From Tetracladium setigerum (taxonomy: Eukaryota; Ascomycota; Leotiomycetes; Helotiales): DNA of 64,000 bases. The notes under the pieces were generated by a model. The model had not been told where the DNA came from, did no database searches, and saw only the letters and a list, made by a program, of their open reading frames with translations. This document shows, piece by piece, positions 35,555-48,700 of this stretch (position 1 is its first letter; every line of letters begins with the position of its first letter). Made by a program: the position numbers and the translations under genes. The stretch is from assembly GCA_031472005.1 (NCBI GenBank), contig PZJY01000002.1, forward strand, positions 434,001 to 498,000, written 5' to 3'.

Positions 35555-37489
35555 TCAGACCTGATTGAATTCTGACAACTTCACACTCCCACCCAATGCC
35601 ACGGTAGCATAATTGAATATGCCCAGCGATATCCAATAAACAGCTCCCAACCACTACTCATCGTGTACGAACCACCCAGCGAAGTGAAAGTGACCCCATC
35701 CAAACTATACTGAAAGCTCACCAACCTCGTCCCGGCAGCCCTAGCATCCGCCGATCCTCTCAGCCAAATTTTACCTTTTGGTACGCTGGCTGTAGCAACG
35801 GTACTCCCTAGATTCGTGGTCGTCCAATCGGTCGTTGAAAGTGTCATTCCTTGATGCATCACCACCGAGTAAGTTGATCCGGATCTGACGACTCCAATGT
35901 ATGCGCTTTGGTCTCGGAAAGCGGACAAACCGGTACGATCTCCATCAGCCATATTCGTAGTATCGAGAACAATCGTAGCAATAGGTGTCCCGCCTTGGAA
36001 ACGATGCGTCAATGTGTTACGGGCACGATAGAGATCGCCCGTCACCGTGGCAGTGGAGAGCGTAACGCCGTTATTGACCGCGAACTTGGAAACATCTGGG
36101 TTATGATTCCATTCCCATCTTGGTCCCAAGCTGGTTCCCGCAAAGAAATCAGTACCTGTCCAAGACGGTGTCGAAACTTGCGGAAGTGGGTTGGGGTAGG
36201 TTTGGTTCCATTTTCCGGACACGAGACCGAGGATGGGGTAGTCGTCTGCTCCCCAGGTTATGGGCGCTATTACTGGGATTCGACCGAGTGGGTAGGCCCA
36301 GGTGAATGATATGAAATACCAATCTCCCAGTGGCGTTTGTATCAAACTTCCTTGATGAGGTGTTCCTCCTCCTTCGACTGGACCGGGCTTCTCGGCCTGG
36401 AGCAGTTTTGAAACCCATGGACCAAGAGGACTAGGTGATTTCCAGATCCAAGTTGACTGTGTTCCAGGAACATCGTTGAGAATGTAGTAGAAAGCACCAC
36501 GTTTGTACATGCGATTCCCTTCAACCGCGTCATTTGCAGTTGGCGAGGTGAGGACTTGCTGGGTTGAAGCGATCGCCAAACCGTCGGGTGTAAGTGTTGT
36601 GACATTGACTTTATCAGAACCATGAACGACAAATAAAGTATCATCATCGTCGATAAAAGGCCGCAATCATAGAAACATCTCGCCCACAGACTGCCGCTGC
36701 GAACCCAAGGACCCGTAGGTGAGGATGCCGTGTAGATGAAGGAATTCCAGAAATCGATACAGCCAACCTAGTACCAGGTTTTGTTGCTTTTGCGATATCG
36801 CATGGAAGAGGCCCAGGTTCCACGACGGTAGGCTTGAGATCCGATAAGGGAGTAGTTGTCGCCGAAGTCAAGCGTCGGGATGGAGTGGCCTATGTTTTCC
36901 CAGTTTTGAAGATCAGATGAGCGAAGAATGGGAGCGCCTGGGGAGAAGTGGAAGTTGGACGCCGAGAGATAGTAGTAGCCATCTGGACCAAGGAAAACGT
37001 CGTTGTCGGGGATATCTTGGTAGATGATGGGTTTGTGAAGGTGCTGACGGCGCCAGTGCTGGTGCTGGTTGTTGTAGCAGTGGTACTAGCGGTGGTACTT
37101 GATCTGCTGGTAGTAATCGATGACGAAGATGATCTGGTTGTTGAGAGAGAAGTTGTTGTAGTCAATCGAGTCGTTGTGGCAATTGTAGTTGATCGAGTTG
37201 TAGTAACAGCCGTCGTGGAAGAGCGGGTTGTCGTGGTGCTTGATGAAGATGAAGGACCAACGCTACTTCCAGCACAGGAACCTGGAAGACACTGAGAATA
37301 CCATTGATTTGAGAAAGTGCAACAGTAACCCGCAACACAGGTGAATGGGCCAGTCCAATCAACTCCGCCACCTGTGTTTGTTAGCCTCCAATGGTTTGGA
37401 GCAAGGTTATACAACGCACATTTTCCCCAAGCTGTTTGCTGGCCTAAGGCCGCTCCAGCTAAAACAAGAGCAGACACAAGTATCTTCAT
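35555..37489 (-). pseudogene. CBM1-GH43 glycoside hydrolase, interrupted reading frame
   Basis: Secreted plant cell wall hydrolase. GH43 enzymes are mostly xylosidases or arabinofuranosidases; the exact substrate cannot be read here. Exon 1 is 37420-37489 and exon 2 is 35555-37372. A signal peptide (KILVSALVLAGAALG) precedes an N-terminal cellulose-binding CBM1 (WGKCGGVDWTGPFTC, YSQCLPG). A Ser/Thr linker of about 80 residues and the GH43 propeller (NPIIYQDIPDNDVF, GDWYFISFTWAYPLG) follow, then a C-terminal beta-sandwich ending FIGYRWAIFNYATVALGG. Four lesions break it. Single bases are missing at plus-strand GGG 37029-37031, at AAAA 36655-36658, and near 35619-35624. There is also an in-frame TAG at 36778-36780, where the family has Trp (NKTWYWVGC). 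The dropouts may be sequencing errors; the stop is a substitution. Either a dying gene or a badly read one. Confidence 0.8.
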
Positions 37490-37560
37490 TATTCAAGTTG
37501 AAGCTTACGAAAACGATGTGAAATGGAGCGTGATTCCACTTTCACAGAGAAACATCCATC

Positions 37561-37570
37561 GATATATACT
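37561..37570 (-). promoter_or_regulatory. TATA-like box of the GH43 gene
   Basis: On the minus strand the sequence reads AGTATATATC about 72 bp before the start codon at 37489, a usual distance for a regulated fungal secretory gene. Confidence 0.45.
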
Positions 37571-38333
37571 ACCTACTTACCAACACCTACATAGCAATAT
37601 CCACCGAACCACGGACGAAGGAAGTGACAAACACGGCCAATTCCCAAGTAGGAATATTTTCTTGCCCCCGAGATAAATTAAGCTTAAATGAGGAGTAAAT
37701 GAAACTATATACTCTTCAGCGACTTGCTTATTCGCGCACTATGGTAATATACGCCATGTCATGGATATAATTGGAGCGGTAATGCCAACTTTGCTAAGCG
37801 AGCCGGTTAATTCACCAAAATGGCATTCCGCCATCTCAGATCTAGGTTGCCCCCAGATCTGGAAGTGCCGATGGGAAACGTGGGTATAGATGCACGAGAA
37901 TTAATCTAGAAGGATGTATAGGCAATTCATAGAGTGCGGGGATAGCGAGGTTGTTTTCTGCTTGTTGGTCAGTGTTTACATGTGACTGGTGATGAGATGG
38001 TTTTCCGGTTCGGAAGACGAGGGAACGGGAATATCTCACCTTGCAAATCTCGAGACGCGGATGGCTTGAAAATGAAAACACGAAGTAGATAGATACAAAC
38101 TGATCGACAATAGGAGATTTGTTGAAACCATTTGATGTGAAGTGATCTTGCAAGCCCACAAGGTGTCCAGATTCCATTTCTCTACATCAACTCAAATTTC
38201 TAAGGATTTCCAGGGAAGTGTATTCTCGCAAAACTACCATAGCGAGCGATATCGATCCAATAACACTGTGTCCTGACGGTTCGAGGGATTCTTAACGTTT
38301 CCTTTTTCACGAACGATGTCAAAATGCGATCAT

Positions 38334-38367
38334 TGTCCGAGTGCGAACGGTGTCCGAATACGAACGG
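38334..38367. promoter_or_regulatory. Tandem CCG-N8-CGG elements (Zn2Cys6-type sites)
   Basis: Two abutting 17-bp copies, TGTCCGAGTGCGAACGG and TGTCCGAATACGAACGG. Each contains CCG-N8-CGG, the inverted triplet pattern bound by fungal Zn2Cys6 factors. They lie about 850 bp upstream of the GH43 start. Confidence 0.5.
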
Positions 38368-38470
38368 TTAAAGAGGTAGTTGAGAAGAGGAGGGTCCTTC
38401 TTCTTCGTCCCTTTATATTAAACATTAATTACCCTCTTTTATTTCATTAAGCACTCCATATTATTCCTGT

Positions 38471-38764
38471 TTAGATAGCCAAATGGTAAAACCCTCTCCA
38501 CAAACTCCACAAACTCCAGTACCTCACATCTGCAGGCAACCAACATCTACCGTTCACTGAGACCAGCCTACAATAACAGCCACAATTGTTACTTACATCT
38601 ATTGCCTGAATTCTGGCATTCAGTTGTGAAGTGATTTGGATGGAAGCCTGAATGTCAACCGTGAGTCCATTGGAACTACGCAGAGTTAGCATATCTAAGC
38701 CAGCACAAGCAACAAGTACAGCTAACTCGCCGCACATGGCTTCGCAAGTCCTCTTTCTTGACAT
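38471..38764 (-). CDS. Weak hypothetical ORF, 97 codons
   Basis: Starts SRKRTCEAMCGELAVLVACA and carries GLTVDIQASIQITSQLNARI. A GTAAGT at codon 58 and a nearby TTGCCTGCAG suggest an intron. After it, another frame reads EVLEFVEFVERVLPFGYLN. No family recognised and the splice does not fully close in frame, so this is a candidate only. Confidence 0.25.
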   Translation of the reverse strand: MSRKRTCEAMCGELAVLVACAGLDMLTLRSSNGLTVDIQASIQITSQLNARIQAIDVSNNCGCYCRLVSVNGRCWLPADVRYWSLWSLWRGFYHLAI

Positions 38765-39847
38765 TGGACAAAGGATGGATTAAGGTAAGAATGTGACGGT
38801 TTGGGTGTGCGAAGAAAGCTAATAAGCAGCAAGTAATACTTTTACAGTCAATTCGTGAACGACTACACGCCCGAAGCTGATGTAATGATGGTATTGTATA
38901 ATGAATGAAAGTGGTTAGTGATGACGCGGAGTGAAGACAAGGGAGAGGAATTTTTCTTGTGCAAGCAGTGATCTTCTGGGAGACATGCGGAGATGAGAAA
39001 AGAGGAGGGGCAATGAACGTGGTTGAGATGGAAAGGGGCGATACCTCGACAATTTAATGGGAAGGAAACAGAAGATATCTCCTATCCATATCTACCTTCG
39101 AGTATCACTGAAATGATACGTTCCTCCCAATTACACCCCTCAAAACCTACCAGTATTTCAAAACCTCAACACATATAACACACACCCCTTTAATACACAT
39201 CCTGCACACGTCCCTCCCTCACAACCCCAAAAACGAGGGACAGCACTCGCAAAATAGATCAAGCATCATAACCACAAACAACATTAGATTAAAAGGTTTC
39301 TACTCCAACACCATTCCGTCCGTCTGTCTGTCTGTCTGCTTTGCTCTGTTCTGTTCTGTTCTGTTCTGTTTTCATCTCATCACCTCCCCACCACTTTATC
39401 TCATTCCATACATATTTCATCTCTCCATGTTTCTCATCTCTCATCTTTTCATTTATACGCAAAAAAAGAGAACTCCCCCTCCATTCTTTGCTTGCTCACA
39501 TGAAATGCATTTTTGACCAACAAAAAAAACAACGAAAGAAATCCAACTTCCCATCCATCTCTCATCCCATGCGCCCCCTCCTCCCAAGACAAAAAGGGAA
39601 AAAAAAAGAGAAAGACTCGAAAGACCGCAAAACAGTGAAAAACGCAAAAAACAAAACAATGAAAACACCGGTGTGCACCGTGACCATGCTTTTCTCGCTC
39701 TTATGACCTGATATATCTTACACGCCTTGCTCGCTGGTTGCTGGTATTTGTAGGATTGGTGTCTTGACATTTCAACTTTTCTTTCTCTGCCACATCATCC
39801 ATCCTTTGCTCAATTGGCTGCGCTGCGGCTTCTCATTTTTCCTCCCT

Positions 39848-42800
39848 TCAAATACGTCGACTCATCCCACCTTCAGCACCAAGTAGACTCGGAACAGCCT
39901 TTCGACCCACTCTCTTCCCTGGGGCATCGATTCTCGGCACACCACCAATCGCGCGTGGTTCTTTCATCAGGGTAACGTCGAGTTGTGCTGGAATCCGCGT
40001 GACCACGGTTCTGTAGTCTCCAGGGAATTTCGCATTGGGAGTAGGCACCGCTGCACTTCGCCAGAGATGATCGGAGCGATCATCGAGGAAAGAGGTCGAT
40101 TTCGACGATTTAGAGAAGAAACTCGTTCGCCCACGGGATTTCTTGGCGAGGATGACGGCGTCGAAGAGTTGGATTTGAGGGTCGGTGGAAGGTTTGGTTT
40201 CGCGTTCATGGATAAATTCGTTGAAAGCTGTGTTTTGTTAGTTCGAGGCTTCATAGAATGTTGAAAGTGCTTACCTTGCGTTTGCTTGAGCATCTTGATA
40301 TAATCAAAGTGATCATGCGGCAAACTCTTCATGAACCCATCCACATCAAATCCATAGATTTGACCACTACTCTTCTGTTCCTTCGTAGGCTTGCCAAGAT
40401 ACTTTCTATACGTGTAAAACAGGCTGGCGAAGGTACGAACAAAAGCAGCTCGCACCCTATCAGCGTGGAATGCCGACGGACAAACCAAAGATGCTTGACC
40501 CAAACAGCGTCCATGGGAAAAGGTACTGCAGCTTGTGCATTTGTAAATACCATCTCCTTCGGCCTTTTCGTCACAGATGGAGCAAGTGCACCCAGCATCC
40601 TTTGCTTGCCAAACGAAACAATGGCCTTCCACCCAGACCGTCGTATCGGTGTTTTGGACGGATTGCATGAGCATGTTTGGCATAATGGTTGAAGCAGCCA
40701 GGGTGGAGGCAGCGTAGGTCGACGGGGCGTATCCATACACTGAATTTGTGTCCACTGACAAGGCCGATGTAGAAAGGCTCGAAGAATGGCCATTTGTAAA
40801 TGGAACAGGAGGTCGGCGTAGTGTGGATTGCCTGTCAACTCCAAACGAGGAACTTCGTCTTGAAAGCGCATCAAAATGTCCAGATCTCTTCTCCTTCAAC
40901 GTAGCCGACAACGCAAATCCAGAGTCATTTCGAGAAATTGGGGTAGTGGGCAGCGACGGAAAGCTCACAGAGATCGGCGAAACAGAGTTAGGGGACTAGT
41001 CGACTTCCCCGTCGTCGGCCTGTCAACTCGAGTATGCTCATTCTTCGACTGCAAGAATCCATTGAACACCACCGTCTTGTTCGCGGTGAGTGGATCGTGT
41101 TCTCCGAACGAAGCAGAGTTCTGATTAACATATTTTGGGAAAGTGCTGGTAGTCGCATTTTGTGTAAAGATTGCCTCGTTTTCCGACGAGAATGCATCGT
41201 ATGGATATGTCTCAATGGCATAAGGAGGCGGTCCAACGGGAACACCACATCTGTTGTGGTGAGGTGCCGCAAGCTGCAGGAGCGAGACGAGTTTCCGTCG
41301 TTGCTGTCTTGGCATGGCATTCGGGGCTGAACTTGCCTCAATGATATCTTGGTCCAGGTCTACCAATACATAGTCGTCTTCGGGAATCTCGATGTTCTCA
41401 TATCGTCGCTCGATTCCGACTATATACGGACAAGGTGCCTCCAGAGCCGAGAGTAATCTTGCAGGGAGGACAGGAATGAATATGCTGGCCCATTTGAGCG
41501 GGAACAACAAACTCGCTAAAGCCTTACTGGCAAGATGTAGCATGGCGGTGTGTGAGGAGAGGAAGATGATTCTCGATTCTGACAGAGCAAACTCGAGCAA
41601 TGACACTATATTTGGGATAGTGAGACATCTAAAGAGTGCATACAAATCCGTATTGCGGGATTCGGGCAACTCATTCGCTGCTTCTTTCCTTGCAAAGAGG
41701 CGTAGCTCTCTGACTGCAATCTCGACCTGGGTTTTTGAGGAGATTGGACTCAGCGCTTCTGTGCAAAGGTTTACCACATATCTCTCCAGTGGTTGCCATC
41801 GCCCAACTCTAGGCGAACTTGCTGGCACTCGGATAACGCCGCCATCAGTCATGGGAACAACGACGGCTCTTAACCACTCCTTCCAGAAACCAGTCATGCT
41901 CGCGTCACGTCCCAGAATTCCATAAGCTCTCGGTGTCCACAATCCAGTCTCGCCATCCGTCAACCCATCGATTTTAGCCGCAGCACCATGTCGAACTGGC
42001 CGTAGCATGTCGGTCATAAGTCCGATCTTCTCCTCCACAGCACTGATCTGTTCTTCCAATGCCTCTCTTGCTGCTGATCCGGAGGCAGCGTGCGGCAATT
42101 TGGCCAACAATTGTGACAAGTGTGCTCGCTCTGAAGCAAGTCTTTCCCCTAGACTTGCGGCTAGTTCACGTTCTTCGTTTGTCATATGGCTCTGCCTCCA
42201 AAGCTCGCATCTGCGTTCAATGTTTGCCGCCGCGTCTTGATTCAAAGGCATCCATACAATGACTGTGATACCATAGATTTTGGAATTGTCGTCTCCTGTC
42301 ATGGCAAATCCATGCCAGGTTGACCGAGGTCTCTCGTCCGCAGATACAATATTGATGTCGTTAGGAAACGCAAACATAGGTACATAGTCTGGAAATCTAC
42401 CACGTCTCGCTAACTCGTCAGTCGCGTGTTTCGGTGGGTACCTATCCAGTAGGACTGGCTCGAAGCGTCGTTTCAAAGGATGCATAGCTGGATCGGCATT
42501 CAGTGGTTCAGGTGGAGGAATGACCGAGTTATAGTTGCTCATTCGTCTTGACAACCTTACAGATGCTGTTATACAGTCAGCCAACATCCTCAAAACGCGT
42601 CCAATTCCCCGTAAATCTCGCGTTTTCCTTCATGGAAAGATTCCACTTACTTGCTCTCTGAACCGTTGAAGGCTGTCTCTTGACACTATTCATATCGCGA
42701 AAGCTGATCCTCCTCCTGATGCTCCCACCCACACTCCTCAGCGGACTTCTCTTATTCCCATTTGCACCTTCCGCACCCTCTACCTTCAACCTATCTGTCC

Positions 42801-43338
42801 TCACATTTGAAGGTGGTGGAGCCGTCATAGGCTGTGATTTCTGCAGCGGTGCCCCCGCACTAAAGCTCAAATCATCCAAGAAGTTTTCCCTCTCACTCGC
42901 AAATTTCAGCAGCGCGGTATCGAAATCGAACCCACCAAGCACGTCCCCGCCTCCATTACCATTACCATTCATATTACTATTGCCGTTTGTATTCCCGGCC
43001 TTTATGGTCATGCTGCTGCGATTGCTGCGCGTGAAATCTAGCTCTTCGACATTGGAAATTGAGGACCGGCCATCTTGCGGAACTTTACTGAGTCTTTGCC
43101 AGGAGTTGTTCCGCGAGTGTTGAGCTGTGCCTCGTGTGTTTGAGGTAGTAGGCGGGGGGGAGGAGTTCTCATTCTCGCTGCCTTCTTCGATCGTGGTTTC
43201 GACTTGTGCGGCGGGGGAAGCATTGTGATTAAACTGATCTCGCGGAATGATTGGGTTTGGGATCGGGTCGGTGTACGATAGGGAGTCAACTCCTGCTATC
43301 CAGAAGTAATCTGCCAGCGGCGCAGATGTATTCGCCAT
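39848..43338 (-). CDS. DENN-domain protein with C1 zinc finger
   Basis: DENN modules act as guanine-nucleotide exchange factors for Rab GTPases in vesicle traffic. Exons on the minus strand are 42651-43338, 40275-42565 and 39848-40227, about 1119 aa when restored. The N-terminus opens with DYFWIAGVDSLSY and a long disordered region. The DENN part runs from FPDYVPMFAFPNDINIVS through VEIAVRELRLFARKEA and FALSESRIIFLSSHTAML, PLKWASIFIPVLPARLL, and APCPYIVGIERRYENIE. After a Ser-rich spacer comes a C1-type finger (GHCFVWQAKDAGCTCSICDE, YKCTSC, HGRCLGQASLVC) and a conserved basic tail. One base is missing in the plus-strand G run 40991-40994, within the spacer. The DENN and C1 halves would otherwise look like two overlapping genes. 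Confidence 0.87.
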
Positions 43339-44263
43339 GGTCGGAGGAGCTGGCAGGTCTACCTGTCGAGGATTTGTCTTCGGATCAACTGGACATTGAG
43401 ATTTCCCCTTTCAACGAATGTGTGCGCACGCAGATATATCTTCCAGCTCGTACGATAGGTCTTTCTCCCGTCCTCCTGTGTCGAAGCTTGCCGTGTTTTT
43501 TTTTCCCTCTCTGGTCGATTTGTTGGGGAAAGGAGGGAGCTTAGGATTTTTATCGGGCCTTCGAGTATCTACCGTGAACCCTTCTCTCGTATTTTGTCCT
43601 GGGATGCTGCTTGAAGTAAGTAGCGCCCAAGATCGCGGTGCTTCAGATCGTGTACTGTGGGGAATGCCCTGTAGAGTTCAGAGATAGCTCCACCCGAAAG
43701 TCCCTTAGAAGATTGAGACAGCGTGTTCCTGGTGGACGAGCTACCGAATCCAAAACCCGATAGGTCTGCCGACGAATTTGAGTTGAGGCCCGTCTCGAAA
43801 TTAACTTTGCGAATGCGTACTCTTTGACTTTGGGTAAATGAGGCTTGATTTCTTGCTTCTTTGGCCCGGGGTCGAGCAAGATTAATGCAAAAGCGAGAAA
43901 TAATAATAATGGTGAAGGTGGTTGGGTTGGGGCGGTTGTTAATTCTTATCGGCCGTGTGTGTCGATAGCTGCAGCCGTCAGGGGTGCTCTTTGGGCGAAA
44001 CGAGTGAAGATCTCGATGCAAGATACCTGGAAAGGGACGACCAGTTGTTGCAAGGAGCAAGCGAGGAGAAAAGGCCAAGAAGAATAGAATGTTCAAGGAA
44101 AGTGAGTGGTGGATTGGGGAAAAGGTAAAGGGAAAGGTTCTAGAGGAGCGAGAGAAAAGAAGAAGAAGAATAAGAAGGAGAAGCACCAGAAGAAAAGGCA
44201 AAAAAGACAGAAGCAGACAGGAGAAAAGAGAGACAATAATGACTTTCCTCACATATCAACATT

Positions 44264-44313
<50 letters not shown>

Positions 44314-45790
44314 GAATTCCTTCTAATTTCCCCGGTGGAAGAACGCAGGAGCATCATGGAAGAAATACCCATCACATCCAAATCTATAAATGAACAAGTG
44401 CCATTTTTACATTCTGCATTTGTCTTTAGCCTAGCAAGCCAGTGGGAGCCACAAGCAGCCACCAGACAAAACAAAACAACACCACTGCACCCCTTTTCCC
44501 TACCCTCCCATTATTACTCTATGATTATTCTGAACCTCGAACAACACAATACAATGTCCAGTTCACTCCAAAACACCCGCGAAAAGCAAATCACCATGTA
44601 TCTGTGCATCGCTACCTACAGCATGGGAGGATTCCCGCCAGCACACACACAGAGCTCCCAATGCTTATTTGCGCTGTAGCTAGTCTCACTCTCTCACTGC
44701 ACCCGTCCAGATCTCGGTCTGGCTACGCGAGGAGGATTGGCAGTTTGGCACTACGCGTTTCACCTTAGACTACCTACTTGCATGTGGAGGGGGGTGAACC
44801 GTGAAGGTGGAGGTAGGGTAGAGGTAGAGGGGCTCCTCGTTTGCTCTCACGAGAATCTGACGGCTACAACCATAAAGGTATGGTATGTATGACTATGATA
44901 CTCTACCAAAGCTGGAGCGAGAGCTGAATGTCTGGGCTGAGGTAAGATGCTAACAAAAAGGGGTAAATACAACGTTGTTATATCTTCTATTTACTATAGC
45001 ACCAATGAGAGCTTTCAATCAGCCGAGAAGTCGTCCGATATTTTGTTGTAACGGCGGGCTGTTGGGTTTTGGTGCCTGAATATATTATTGATGACGCATA
45101 GGTACGGAGTCCGTATGGAGGTACCGTAGGATTCAAGTTCTCTGTACGAGGACACAGGGATCTTTCCTTCTGGTCGAGAACGTACTTTGGTATGGCGGGT
45201 TGCATTGCATATGTTGTGCCACATAGAGTACCTGTCCTACCGAGGACGAAACGGCTTTCGGGCCTTGGGATAAAGTACAGTACATACCTCTCTGTGCTAC
45301 AATACTGCGCAGTACTTATTAGTCGGGTGAGTACCTATCCATCTTTGGTCGCCTGTTTGTCGGGTCTGGATAGGAAGTAGGTTAGGTAAGGTAAAGTAAA
45401 ATAGGGTAAGGTAATTATTGTTCAAATTTAAAGTGATAGCCGCGCATGAGGATTTTCCCATTACTGCACTCATCCGAACTCTCCATCCACACAACAGAAA
45501 TGAAGCATGAGAAGGCATACCCATGAGGTAACGCATCGCAGTCCTTTCTAATTACTGAACCAGCTAACCAACTCAATACAATACCGCTACTACATCGCTC
45601 GCTCAACTATCCTCACTCATCGCATCAAGTATCGAGGGGAAGTCTCCTCAATGAAAAGAATATGCAACCAGCCGGAACCAATATCACTCCAGTATCAAGA
45701 ATAACGCCCCACACTCCAAACCCGCCATGCATCGTATATAAAAATTCAGCGTTTTTAGACTCCCACGCAATGAGACCGAGTATTTGGCGT
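43339..45790. other. Gene-poor stretch, 2.45 kb, upstream of the DENN gene
   Basis: Promoter and probable long 5' leader of the DENN gene, plus the 3' side of MTR4. It includes a purine-rich AGAAGAAGAAG patch at 44150-44240 and a CA microsatellite. Open frames through the CA repeat are artefacts of the repeat. No gene recognised. Confidence 0.5.
44267..44312. repeat. (CA)23 microsatellite
   Basis: Twenty-three uninterrupted CA units, about 930 bp upstream of the DENN-protein start codon. Confidence 0.95.
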
Positions 45791-48700
45791 TTACAGGTAC
45801 AAACTCTGCGCAGCAACGATATCTCTCCTGATCTTCAGCAGCGACTCCTCGAATTTCAGGCTCAGTTCGTCGGAACCCATGACTTTGCCGGCCTGTGCCA
45901 TTTGACGGAGGAGTTCTTCAAGGCGGCGGAAAAGGCGGATGAGGGAGCCTTCGTAAATATCTGTCATTTTGCTAGAGACTACTGTTAGTTTGTTTATTTG
46001 AACGCGGGGAATGGGTGACATACCAGATCTCAGCAAATCCCGTTCCCTGGGCCCAAGCATAAACAACTTCCATGAGCTGGTACTTGAAGCTCTTTGCGTA
46101 CTCTTCTTCATTGACTGGTAGCTTACTCTCCACGCTGACTCTCGCAAGGATTTTCGCTTGGGCGACAATCTCGTTGAAGGGTTTTAGGAACTCTGGCTTG
46201 AGACCTTCAGTCTTGCTCTGCTCCTCCATAATGAATACTGAAAGAACAGCAGCGCACATCTCAGGACTGAGTTCATTAAAGAACCGGTTGAAAAGAAGTT
46301 CAGACAGAAGGAGCTCGTGACCATCTCCAGAGGAAGTGATCTCGCAAGCTACACGGCCTTTGAGTTCCACAACCTCCTCTTCGTTGATGAATGCGAGTCG
46401 TCGAAGAACACGCTTGCGGGACTTCAATTCGTCAAGCTGCATAATGCTCAACGCAGCTGTAATGGTCTTCTTCTTCTCCTTGATCTTCTTTGCAGTATCC
46501 ATCTTGCTAGCGTACTGGTTGTAGAGGTCTTCAAGCCGGGGTGAGTTGTGGAGAGGATTTGCCAGAAGGCGGGACTCAAGGATCTCGATTTTGCGAAGAA
46601 GCTTCTTGAATGAGTCGTCGGTGATACCCATGTTTTCAATTGGATCCAAAACCGCAATCCCGTCTGGGAATCTTCGCTTGACCTCCTCGATAGATTTCCG
46701 GACCGTGTTTCTATCATTTGCGCCACGAAGATCATCCGGTAAGAAAATTCTAACGTGCCCAATTGCTTCAATGCATGAAAGAAGAACAGGAACACTCTCC
46801 ATCTTCCCAGCATCTCCCTCCGCCGGTGGTACAACGCCAATTGGCACATCGGTGTTGGTTTGAGTGCCAAAGGTAGAATTTGAGGCTACGTTCATCAAAA
46901 CATCAACGATGTATGATTGCTGAGGCGCAAATTCTTCATCCTTTCCAGGTCGACGAGGAGTATACCTCACAACAGCACCCCATCCGAAGTCAAGATCGCC
47001 GTGCTTGATGTGCACGACCCGACCTGGCTGCATGTATTGCAAGCAGTAGTTGGGTGGTTGATAACATCTCGCATGTCTTTGGTGTAGGTAGAAAGTTGTT
47101 CTCGAAGTTCGTAATATTCTTTGATGGTAGATTCATCAGAAATTACAACACTGTCTTTCGCAACCTGCAAGTCTTGAAGTTCTCGCTCTAGCTCTGACAC
47201 GTTCGAGGTGTTCTGGAATTGATAGAAGCAGTGCTCCAACATAAACTCAGGTGAGATACCCTCAACTCGGATCAAGTTGAGAATCATATTGTAACCAAGA
47301 TAGAAGGCAGAGTTGAGCTTGTCCTGTTGTCCTCGCACGATCTCTTTTGCTTGCGCTGGTTCCATCTTTCCGTCAATCATCATGATGACGATACCTCTGT
47401 CATCAAGACCTCTTCTACCTGCACGTCCTGACATTTGAACGAACTCCGAAGGCGTCAAGTATCGACGAGCTGTACCGTCCCATTTCGAAACGCTTGTGAA
47501 AACGACCGTCTTTGCAGGCATGTTCAGGCCAATCGAGAATGTCTCTGTAGCGAACAAAACCTTGATTAAATTCTCTTGGAACAAAATCTCAATCGTTTCC
47601 TTCAAAATAGGCAAAAGACCAGAGTGATGAACACCAATACCACGACGAAGCAGAGGCAGAATGTGTTGGATTTGTGGAAGGGTCTTGTCTTCCTCTGCTA
47701 AAGATTCAATAGCACTTTCAAAAACCTTCTGAACCATCGCCTTTTCAGAATCATCGTTGAATGCCATCGAACTCATTTGCAAAGCGTACTCTTCACACTC
47801 TCGCTTGCTGAAACTGAAGACAATGACAGGATTGTAATGCTTCAGCATGATCATTTTGATAATCTTGTAGATGTCAGAGCCCTCCTTAGCACTGCCTTTG
47901 TTTGTCGTCTTGTTTTTGCCACGGCCCTTCTGCTTTGCGTTGATATCTGCAGGATCGGATCCCTTGCTGTCCTCAATACTGGCCATAGCTCTCTGGAAAT
48001 TGTCCTCCTTGAAATTTCCCTTCTCGTCAACGATCAAATGGATGCCATCTGCTCCGGCTGGGAAGAAGTAGTTTTGTAGAGGGGTAGGGCGGAAATCTGT
48101 GTATACAATATGACAAGGTTGTTTGTGGGTTTCAGTGATCCATTCTGCGAATTGCATGGCGTTGGGAATTGTTGCAGAGAGGAAGACGTATCTGACCTTG
48201 TCAGGTAACAGAATAATCGTCTCCTCCCAGACCACACCTCGCGTCTTGTCTCTCATGTAATGAATTTCGTCAAATACAACCCAAGCCACTTCGCGCATAA
48301 TCTCCGAACCTCTATACAACATAGATCGTAGAATCTCCGTCGTCATAACAAGACATGTTGCCGTGGGATTGATCGTGACATCTCCAGTCATGAGACCAAC
48401 ATCACCAAATTCCGCCGTAAATTCTCGGTACTTTTGGTTACTCAATGCCTTGATCGGACTTGTGTAAATGACTCTCTGGTTGTTCTTCAAGCACTGCGCA
48501 ATCGCATACTCTGCCACCACCGTCTTTCCAGCACTCGTATGGGCCGATACTAAAACACTCTCATTGCGCTCTATCGATGCGATCGAAACTTTCTGGAAGG
48601 GGTCTAATTCGAAGGCGTATACTCGTGCAGGTGTCTCCGGCGATTTGTGTTCTGAGATCGGCACGTAGGGGTAATCTGGCGGTAGAGACACCTGATGCTG

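Larger units (their letters stand above)
37490..39847. other. Intergenic stretch upstream of the GH43 gene and downstream of the DENN gene
   Basis: 2.4 kb with no confident gene. It holds a TATA-like box, paired CCG-N8-CGG elements (38334-38367), a weak minus-strand open frame (38471-38764) and pyrimidine and A-rich microsatellite tracts at 39318-39370 and 39590-39660. The last, near the DENN-gene stop, looks like 3' UTR. Confidence 0.5.

Noticed and set aside
40965..40968. Two overlapping genes, DENN and C1, with a 4-bp overlap
   Set aside because: The overlap arises from one missing base in a G run; the spacer reads smoothly through it when restored.
44089..44679. Open frame through the CA microsatellite
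   Set aside because: The frame is kept open by the repeat and contains no conserved sequence.
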